Assembly: GCA_030035585.1 (NCBI GenBank)
Contig: CM057475.1
Coordinates: 2,179,501-2,243,500 of the forward strand
DNA from: Dugong dugon
Taxonomy: Eukaryota > Chordata > Mammalia > Sirenia > Dugongidae
Reading direction: 5' to 3'
Length of the DNA stretch: 64,000 nt
Each line of letters starts with the position of its first letter. Position 1 is the first letter of the stretch. The notes beneath the pieces were generated by a model, which saw only the letters and a list, made by a program, of their open reading frames with translations, ran no database searches and was not told the DNA's origin. Below, piece after piece: positions 57,262 to 64,000 of this stretch. The position numbers and the translations under genes were made by a program.

Positions 57262-57457
57262 CCTGTGCTCTGGCTGGTGCAAACAGTTAATGCACTGGCT
57301 GCTAATTGAAAGGTTGGAAGTTCAAGTCCACCCAGAGGTGCTTCGAAAAAAAAGGCCTGGTGATCTACTGAAAAATCAGCCAATGAAAATCCATGGAGCA
57401 CAGCTCTACTCTAACACACTTGGGGTCGCCATGAGTCAGACAGGATGGCAACCTTTT
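57262..57457 (+). mobile_element. AfroSINE (long-type, diverged)
   Basis: GGCTGGTGCAAACAGTTAATG head, GTTCAAGTCCACC B-box, GGCCTGGTGATCTACTG middle and GGGGTCGCCATGAGTCAGA tail. Confidence 0.85.
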
Positions 57458-57479
57458 TTTTTTTCTGAGCCGAATCTAC

Positions 57480-57900
57480 CAGGCCACGTGGGTTTGAAAG
57501 ACGTTCAGTAGAAAGAGCGGCCCTAGAGGCAGCCCTCAGAGCTTCCCTGCTCTTCCCGTGGACTTGCAGCCAGTCCGCCTCCCCCATCTGAACTCTCACT
57601 TCCGGAAGGTTGTGGGATCTCTAATCCCTAGTCCTCTCCGGGATTCCTTACTCCTGCCACTGCTGCGGGAGGCCCAGCTTTACAGCTTCCCAGACTTGGC
57701 TGCCATCTCTCCTTACCGCTTCTCTTTCTCCTGGGGGGTATTTTTGTCTTTTCTCCTTCATTCTGTAAACAAACAAAAAGATTTCCACTTACAGTAGCCC
57801 GTGTCTAGGAGATAAAACTACCGCGAGTTTCCTCCCGCTGGCTCCTCCTGCTGGGAGCGTGAGTGACCGGTCACCCGTGACCTTTCCGGGGGCTTCCCTG
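57480..57900. promoter_or_regulatory. Candidate host regulatory segment with CpGs and palindromic motif
   Basis: About fifteen CpGs lie in ~350 bp, unlike its surroundings. Motifs seen: CACGTG E-box (57484-57489), an ETS-like CACTTCCGGAAG (~57597-57608), and the perfect 12 bp palindrome GTGACCGGTCAC (57863-57874) followed by GTGACCTTTCC, resembling nuclear-receptor half-sites. No transcript evidence; it could equally be a relic. Confidence 0.3.
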
Positions 57901-58206
57901 AAGGGGCTTGCCAGCTGATGAATGGCAGGGCTTTTTCACCCACCAGGAACAGCCCCGTGGCCTCCTTCTGCCCTGTGCACACTGCTGCTTTGGACACTTC
58001 TGGTAGGCGCTCAGCAGGCTCCTGGAGAACGCCAACTTAGTTCCCACTGGAGGGACTGGGGAAGGTGGGAAAGTGCCATTCCAGAAGCTCTTCCTCATTC
58101 TTCCTCTAATCCTCCCCTTTCTCCCCCGGGCCCCAGGCCATGCTCAGACATATTCCTTCTGCACTCACTACTCGCCTTTGCCAGAGGCCCTAGTTCTAAA
58201 ACCTGA

Positions 58207-58400
58207 CAGCCAGGATTCTGATTCTAGTCCCACCACTTACTGGCTGGCTGGCCTTGCAAGGGACTTTAACCTCTCCGTGCCTCCGTTTCCCCATATATAA
58301 TATGAGAAATACTGAAAGTATCAACTCCATAGTGGTGTCGTGAGGCGTCAATGGGTTCATGTTTGCAAAGTGTGCTACAAAAAGTATTTGAGTCAGACTA
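58207..58400 (+). mobile_element. MIR SINE
   Basis: ATTCTGATTCTAGTCCCACC, TACTGGCTGGCTGGCCTTGC, CTCTCCGTGCCTCCGTTTCC and AATATGAGAAATACTGA follow MIR order. Confidence 0.85.
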
Positions 58401-58510
58401 AGCTTGAGGGGGTCACTTAATCTCTCCAAACTTCAGTTCCTCATCTGTAAAATGGGCATAATGATTCCCAACCCATAGAGTTGTATCTAATTAAATGTTA
58501 TGAGCAACCC
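58401..58510 (+). mobile_element. Second MIR SINE, 3' half
   Basis: GGTCACTTAATCTCTCC, AACTTCAGTTCCTCATCTG, TAAAATGGGCATAATGATTCC. Confidence 0.8.
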
Positions 58511-59225
58511 TGAAGGACTTGAGACTTGGCCTCTGTGGCTTTCTGATGTCCTTGTCCCCTCAGTTGTGCCTCCCCACGCCTCCTGCACAATTTAGCCCCT
58601 AACTCTTCCTCTTCATCCTGCTCCATCACATCCAGCTTGCCCAAACTAGGCTGCTAATCTGCAAGAATAATCCCTCTATTCCCATCTCAGAAACTAGTTG
58701 TACCACCATCATAAAATACCCCACCCTCTTCTGCCCGGCATTCTAGAATACAGTTTAGCATCTAACGGTGTTCTGGTTTATTCTCTTGAACAACATAAAG
58801 CACAATAAAATAGCTACCCATTGTACCCCCGCCCACTCACCCTATCTCCACCCCTCACCCAGTCCAATGTAACAGACACATTGTTACCCAAACAGTGGAA
58901 GCTTCCAGCATGCTCCCGCTGCCTTCTGGCTTCCTTCTTGCCCTTCCAACCAGAATCAGGCATTTATTTTTGAACTGTGTCTATTCCAGTGCTTTTATTC
59001 AAGTTTCACAAGGTATATAATCTTGAATTTTACGTGAATGGTATTTTCCTGAAACCTCCTTCCATCCGGTACTAGTTTTCACATTAACCACGTACCACAC
59101 GACTTCCGTTCACTCTGCTCACAGCAGAACAGTGCTCTAGCCTACAAACACGCTGGAGTTAGTTTTCTCCTGTCAGTAGCAATTTATGTTGTTTCTCACC
59201 GATTTTTATTAAAAACAGTGCTACT
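58511..59225. other. Unique sequence upstream of the RPS14 pseudogene
   Basis: C-rich in parts; no recognised repeat or gene. Confidence 0.45.
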
Positions 59226-59765
59226 CTCTTTCCAGTGGCAGAGTCTAGAGAGGACGCACAAACATGACACCTCTCAAGGGGAAGGGAAAGAAGAAAGAGC
59301 AGAGCATCAGCCTTGGACCTCAAGCCTAGCAAAGGAGAGAATGTCTTTGGTGTCTGCCACATTTTTGCATCCTTCAATGACCCTTTTGTCCATGTCACCG
59401 ATCTCTCTGACAAGGAAACCACCTGCCGTGTAACTGGCGGGATGAAAGCAAAGGCTGACCCAGACGAACCCTCACCACATGCAGCTATGTTGCCTGCCCA
59501 GGATGTGGCCCAGAGGTGCAAGGAGCTGGACATCACTGCCCTACACATCAAACTCTGGAGGAAATGGGAACAAGGTCCCAGAGTCTGGGACCCAGTCTGC
59601 CCTCAGAGCCCATGCCCATTTGGTAATGAAGATCAGGAGGATTGAGGATGTCACCCCCATCCCCTCTGACAACACCCACAGGAAGGGAGGTCACGTGGTC
59701 GCCCTCCGTGAACAAGACTTGTCAAATTGCTGTTTTCTGTTAATAAATTGCCTTGCATAAGAAAA
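59226..59765 (+). pseudogene. RPS14P: Processed pseudogene of ribosomal protein S14
   Basis: An intronless copy of RPS14 mRNA (small-ribosomal-subunit uS11). The 5' UTR copy begins CTCTTTCCAGTGG at the mRNA's pyrimidine start. ATG at 59264 gives [20 protein letters not shown], then a TAG and a frame change. [37 protein letters not shown] and [19 protein letters not shown] follow the parent closely. A second shift near 59553 throws off the C-terminus; the [10 protein letters not shown] and RKGG-like end lies in another frame to a TGA at 59709. The 3' UTR has TGTTAATAAATTGCC. Compared with the 151-residue parent, it is dead. L1-made retrocopies of ribosomal protein mRNAs are common in mammals. 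Confidence 0.95.
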
Positions 59766-59769
59766 GAAC

Positions 59770-60210
59770 ATGGCAGTTGTGAACATTCCTGCGCATGTGG
59801 AGGCGATCCTTCACCACTACCATGCCCAGCCCCCCCTGAAAGGATGGCCTCCCTCCGCTCTCCAGGGCCCACTCCACCCACACCCAAGCCCGTCCAAGAC
59901 CTTTGGAGAATTTGTTGAAGTAAAGTGGTTAATGAGCATCGTCATTTCAAAGACGGTTTCAGAATGGACACTATATGGGAAAACCTTAAACACCTGAAAT
60001 CTTGCTACTCATACATGAAAATCATGTGATCAAGGACTACCCGAATTTGACAACGTCCAAAACATGTATAAGACATTACCAATAATAGATTAGGAAGCTG
60101 AAAGCAAGTTTCCTAAGCTATCAGTAAATGTTCTCAAAATCACGGATCAATCACGCTAGAAGCCTGTTATTTTCTGTTCTTTCCAATATAAATTATTCCA
60201 ATTTTACATA
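59770..60210. other. Unique sequence
   Basis: No recognised gene or repeat. Confidence 0.45.
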
Positions 60211-60378
60211 CTTGTCTTAGTTATCTAGTGTTGCTATAACAGAAATACCACATGTGGGTGGCTTTAAGGAACAGAAATTTATTTTCTCACAGTTTAACCA
60301 AACCAATTGCCATGGAGTCTATTCTGACTCATAGCTACCCTATATAGCAGAGTAGAACTGCCCCATAGGGTTTCCAAA

Positions 60379-60549
60379 ACCAAAACCAAACCAAACCCCA
60401 TGAGCCGTGGAGTGGATTCTGACTCACAGTGACCCTATAGGACAGAGTAGAACTGCCCCATAGGGTTTCCAAGGATCGCCTGGTGGATTTGCACTGCCGA
60501 CCTATCGGTTAGCAGCCAAACTCTCAACCACTATGCCACCAGGGTTTCC
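60379..60549 (-). mobile_element. Nested AfroSINE (short subtype)
   Basis: AACCAAACCAAACCCCATGAGCC tail, CCTATAGGACAGAGTAGAAC, GGATCGCCTGGTGGATTTGC, head ACTATGCCACCAGGG. Confidence 0.88.
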
Positions 60550-60577
60550 AAGATTTACAAGGCTGTGATTTTTAATG

Positions 60578-60720
60578 AGTGGCCCTGGTGGCACAGTGAT
60601 TAAGAGTTCGGATGCTAACCAAAAGGTTGGCAGTTCGAATCCACCATCAGCTCCTTGGAACCCCACGGGAAAGTTCTACTCTGTCCTACAGTGTCGCTCG
60701 ACAGCAACGAGTTTGGTTTT
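60578..60720 (+). mobile_element. Nested AfroSINE (short subtype), opposite orientation
   Basis: AGTGGCCCTGGTGGCACAGTG head, GGCAGTTCGAATCCACCATC, then a tail with internal loss (TGTCGCTCGACAGCAACGAG). Confidence 0.88.
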
Positions 60721-61169
60721 TTTGGTTTTAATCTCTGAGGAAGCAGACTGCCACATCTTTCTTCCTCAAAGCAGCTAGTGGGTTTGAACCGCCAACCTTT
60801 TGGTTAGCAGCCGAGCACTTAACCATTGTAGCACCAGCGACCCTTTCTCCCAGTTTAGGGGGCTTGAAGTCCGAATTCAGAGTGCGGGCTGTAGGGGAAG
60901 GCTTTCTCTGTGGGCTCTGGAGGAAGGTCCTTATCTCTTTTCAGCTTTTCCTCCTTGACCTTCCTGTGACTTGACATCATCTCCCCCCACCTCTGCCTGC
61001 TTCTCCAAGCTTATCTCTCAGGGGTGATTGGCTTAAGACACTCCCTACACTGATAAGGCCTCATTAGCAGAAAAAAGAAAACCCATTCCCAAATGGGATT
61101 CCAATCACAAGAATCGGGTTTAGGGTTTACAATGCGTATTTTGGGGAGGACAATTCAACCCATAACAAT

Positions 61170-61795
61170 ACTCTCATTAAATTTAAAATATTCTGAATCG
61201 AAATAGTGATCATGATGATGCAGTTAATTAATTAATGTTATCAGTAAAACTAATAATGTGACTGGGCAATTAACTTTAAAATGTGTTATTTTTCTGTATT
61301 TTATCTTTATGGGATTTGTCAGCTTTTTAAAATTTGCAATTGTTTTGATTTCTTTTGTAATTCTAAATATAAGCTTTCATACAAACACAGTGGATTCATA
61401 ATTTTGTGTTCTTTTCTTAAAGAGACAGCCCCACATTGTACAGTCGTGGGAGAGCCCCCGATTGCCCATGAAGTCTTCTGGGACAGGTGCGTCTGTTGCA
61501 CTGGTGAACGTACCTGGCACAGTGCTGTTGTGCATCATGTTTGCACAGCTTCAATTTTCAGAAGCAATGCTGATTGTTTACCAATTTAGAAATGGAACTG
61601 AGACCCATGCACCCCCACCCCACCCCAGATCAATGAAAAGGTAGAATATAGCAAACTCTACCCATCCCTAGAGGCAAAACTGATTCTCCAAGCCCTCTGT
61701 GGTGGAGGCGATGGCTTCACACCCTCAGTGTGGAAAACACCAATGTTAATCTTCAGAAGTTAATATATTAATATTTTACTAGTTTATTAGGAACT
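61170..61795. other. AT-rich unique sequence
   Basis: No recognised repeat. Frames at 61281-61589 and 61462-61644 show no family features. Confidence 0.45.
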
Positions 61796-61796
61796 T

Positions 61797-62240
61797 AGGA
61801 ACCTGGGTGGTGCAAGTGTTTTGCCCTTGGCTGCTAATCTAAAGGTTGATGGCTCAAACCCACCCAGCCACTCCACAGAAGAAAGGTCTGGTGCTCTGCT
61901 TCCATGAAGATTGTTGTTGTATGCCATCAAGTTGATTGTGGCCTCTAGCAACCCTATCGGCAATGGGTTTGGTTTGGTTTTATAGGACAGAGTAGAATGC
62001 CCCATTCAGTTTCCTAGGCTGTATTCTTTGTGGGAGCAGATTGCCGGGTTTTTTCTTCCATGGAGCAGCTGGTGGGTTCTAACTGCCAACCTTTTGGTTA
62101 GCAGCTGAGCACTTAACCACTGTGACACAAGGGTTCCTTTTTCACCGCTATTACAGCCAAGAAAACTCTATGGAGCAGTTCTACTCTGTAACACATGGGG
62201 TCACCATGAGTCAGAACTGGCTCAATGGGTTTAGTTCTTA
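61797..62240 (+). mobile_element. AfroSINE (long subtype) with nested AfroSINE
   Basis: Head AGGAACCTGGGTGGTGCAAG, B-box region GGCTCAAACCC, then GCTTCCATGAAGATT where a minus-strand SINE is inserted. The host resumes ATTACAGCCAAGAAAACTC and ends ATGAGTCAGAACTGGCTCAA. Confidence 0.88.
61911..62147 (-). mobile_element. AfroSINE (long subtype) nested inside AfroSINE
   Basis: TTGTTGTATGCCATCAAGTTG tail, an unusual internal CAATGGGTTTGGTTTGG, GGCTGTATTCTTTGTGGGAGC and a head with ACTGTGACACAAGGG. It sits at the same place in its host as the nested SINE at 46325. Confidence 0.88.
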
Positions 62241-62254
62241 TTAAGAATTTGTAG

Positions 62255-62701
62255 AGTCCCAGATGGAGCAGCAGAAAGATGGGGTGCAGAACTCAAATTC
62301 TAGTAAGAAGACCAGACTTAATGGTCTGACTGAGACTGGAGGTACCCTGGAAAGCACGGCCCCTGGACTCTCTATCAGCCCAGAACTAAAACAATTTCCA
62401 AGGCCAACTCTTCAGATAAGCATTGGACTGGACCACGGGACATAAAGTGATACTCGTGAAGTCTCTTAGTCAAGTAGATACAAGAGACCAAAGGGGCAGC
62501 TTCTGTCCAGAGGTGAGATGGGAAGGCAGAGAGGGTTAGGGGCTGGCTGAATGCTCATGGGGAACCAGGGGTGGAAAGGAGGAGTGTGCTGTCGCAGAAT
62601 GGGGTGAGCAATTAGGGTCACATAACAATGTATGTATAAAATTTTGTATGGGAGACTAACTTGAAATGTAAACTTCATTTAACTACAACAATTAAAAAAA
62701 A
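62255..62701 (+). mobile_element. L1 3' end (type seen at 22.6-23.0 kb)
   Basis: GGGGTGCAGAACTCAAATTC, GAGACTGGAGGTACCCTGG, GGGTCACATAACAATGTATG and an ATTAAAAAAAAAA end. Target duplication AAGAATTTGTAG (62243-62254) and AAGAATTTGGAG (62702-62713). Confidence 0.92.
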
Positions 62702-62713
62702 AAGAATTTGGAG

Positions 62714-62987
62714 GCAAGTAGTAGCTTTGAAGAATTTATACATCAAACTATAAGACATTGTAATTTTACACTGTACTCATTTTTTTAGCATGATTGATTT
62801 TTCCATTGGTTACTAAACTTCAACTTCTTCATAGCTATTTTTAGTTTGGTAAACGTTGCTTGAGGTAGTTGTTATTCTCTTTCTTACTCTGATTGGAGTA
62901 GAACATGACATTGGCTTCTCCTGTTTACTGGTGAAGCAGCATAACAAAAGACTGTAAAATGTTGTCGGGTTTTAAATTAGCTACTGC
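62714..62987. other. AT-rich unique sequence
   Basis: No recognised element. Confidence 0.5.
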
Positions 62988-62999
62988 TATGGAGACAAA

Positions 63000-63153
63000 A
63001 ACCCTGGGGGCATAGTGGTTAGCAGCTACCTCTGCTAGCCAAAAGGTTGGCGGTTCAAATTCACCAGGCACTCTGGGGCAGTTCTACTCTGTCCTATAGG
63101 GTCACTATGAGTTGCAATCGACTTGTTGGCAATGCGTTTGGTTTTTGGTTTTT
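63000..63153 (+). mobile_element. AfroSINE 1 of a three-SINE tandem cluster
   Basis: AACCCTGGGGGCATAGTGG head to GGCAATGCGTTTGGTTTTTGG. Flanked by TATGGAGACAAA (62988-62999) and TATGGAGACAAG (63154-63165). Confidence 0.92.
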
Positions 63154-63165
63154 TATGGAGACAAG

Positions 63166-63326
63166 GGAGCCCTAGTGGTGCAGTGGTTAAGAGCTCAGCT
63201 GCTAACAAAAAAGGTCAGCAGTTCAAATCCACCAGCTACTCCTTGGAAACCCGATGGGGCAGTTCTACTCTGTCTTATAGGGTCACTATGAGTCGAAATC
63301 GACTCAGTGGCACCCAACAACAACAC
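63166..63326 (+). mobile_element. AfroSINE 2 of the cluster
   Basis: GAGCCCTAGTGGTGCAGTGG to GGCACCCAACAACAACAC. Good A and B boxes (GGTTAAGAGCTC, AGTTCAAATCC). Confidence 0.93.
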
Positions 63327-63506
63327 GCACTGATGGCAAAGTGATTAAGCACTCAGCTGCTAACCAAAAGGTCAGTGGTTCGAATCCATCAGCCCCTCTG
63401 GGGGAGAAAGATCCTGAAAAATTACAGCCTTGGAAACACTATGGGGGCAGTCCTACCCTGTCCTATAGGGTTGCTATGAGTCAGAATCAACTCCATGAAA
63501 CTGGGT
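63327..63506 (+). mobile_element. AfroSINE 3 of the cluster (long subtype)
   Basis: CACTGATGGCAAAGTGATT head, GGTTCGAATCCATCAG, GGGAGAAAGATCCTGAAAAATTACAGCC, tail GTCAGAATCAACTCCATG. Followed by TATGGAGATGAAG (63507-63519). Confidence 0.9.
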
Positions 63507-63519
63507 TATGGAGATGAAG

Positions 63520-64000
63520 ACTATTGTCAAGCTGTCATTGTTAACAAGCTGAACAAAGACTGGTTTAAATATTAAACGCTTTCCAAAAAGTAGTTCTTTT
63601 GGTCTCTCGAACCACTGTTTTTACAGTCTTACAACTTTAACAGATATTCAGCATTGGTAAAAACATTCTTGTATTCTATTACTACCAAGTAAATTTGTGA
63701 TTCTACTTATCAAACACTAAGTCTAATTATAACTAACTTATTTTTATAAAAATGTAGATAAGAAGGTTCCATGGAGAGACATTCCTTAGAAGGAGAGCCA
63801 CTGGTTCTAGATAAGGAGTTCTTTTCATAAATTATGCACTGATCTAAAATCTGGGTGTATATTTAACTTCATTGGGCCAATTTAACATTAAAAAAATGGC
63901 AAACAGAAATTTATGACTGCAATTTACAAATGTTTTAAAGCTATTTTTCCATCACTCTGACCAACTCTAACCTCCCAGTTTAAAAAGTTAGTCTTTCTAC
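63520..64000. other. AT-rich unique sequence to the window end
   Basis: No recognised gene or repeat. Confidence 0.5.

Larger units (their letters stand above)
60293..60842 (-). mobile_element. AfroSINE (long subtype), split by two further SINEs
   Basis: The outer minus-strand SINE reads 60293-60378, ~60550-60577 and ~60721-60842. The first interruption (~60379-60549) is a minus-strand short-subtype SINE. The second (60578-60720) is a plus-strand short-subtype SINE with TTTTAAT-type flanks, sitting in the GGCTGTAATCTTTAC segment of the outer one. Confidence 0.85.
60213..61166 (-). mobile_element. MaLR (MLT1-like) LTR with inserted AfroSINEs
   Basis: The plus strand begins TGTCTTAGTTATCTAGTGTTG and CTATAACAGAAATACCAC, and ends GGAGGACAATTCAACCCATAACA, the complement of an MLT1-like LTR start (TGTTATGGGTTGAATTG). 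The two parts, 60213-60292 and 60843-61166, are separated by a ~550 bp SINE cluster. Old fossil without internal genes. Confidence 0.75.

Overview
This is mammalian nuclear DNA from an afrotherian, most likely an elephant. The main reason is the repeat mix. There are many AfroSINE-type SINEs (tRNA-derived head, RTE-like tail ending in a CAACAACAA-type motif), BovB/RTE-like LINEs with the same tail, a lineage-specific set of young L1s sharing a distinctive 3' UTR, plus older mammalian L1M, MIR and ERVL/MaLR pieces. I see no intact host gene. The only host-gene sequence I recognise is a dead processed copy of ribosomal protein S14 (about 59.2-59.8 kb). The 20 kb at the right end and the 39.8-44.8 kb stretch have the most unique sequence. 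Nearly all the rest is stacked insertions.

Layout. 1-3030: decayed L1 interrupted by a solo LTR. 3032-16195: a second L1, opened by four later events: an 8.3 kb retrovirus-derived retrocopy (3691-12009), two young L1 3' ends in opposite orientation forming a ~950 bp inverted repeat (13.4-15.7 kb), and an internal deletion. 16.4-19.7 kb: a tRNA-Gly-headed SINE, an MLT2/ERVL fossil with integrase sequence, and inverted RTE pieces. 19.7-23.0 kb: a 3.3 kb L1. 23.0-26.9 kb: RTE and old L1 pieces. 26.9-27.9 kb: a young L1 3' end, followed with no gap by a full-length-structure L1 (27.9-35.8 kb) with 5' UTR monomers, ORF1, ORF2 and 3' UTR, all inactivated. 35.8-39.8 kb: further L1 ends, one cleanly nested with 15 bp target duplications. 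39.8-45.3 kb: mostly unique sequence with MIR, SINEs and a broken RTE. 46.2-53.1 kb: a multi-level nest (old L1 > AfroSINE > L1 > RTE, LTR and L1 3' end), each key layer marked by target duplications. 53.1-64 kb: unique sequence with a tetranucleotide array, SINE clusters, a weakly CpG-bearing segment with promoter-like motifs, the RPS14 pseudogene, and a MaLR LTR packed with nested SINEs.

The activities are those of retroelements. L1 supplied the reverse transcription that made the L1 copies, the RPS14 copy and, by the reading given here, the retrovirus-derived copy. RTE supplied the machinery for the AfroSINEs, which carry pieces of both RTE ends. No CRISPR, operon or bacterial-type system is present. 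The most interesting signals are structural: the L1-style hallmarks around the retroviral copy, a double-ended L1 3' UTR subfamily, the inverted repeat, repeated SINE insertion at one spot in AfroSINEs, and the tandem 5' UTR monomers. All family names rest on reading by eye against remembered consensus sequences; no database search was made.
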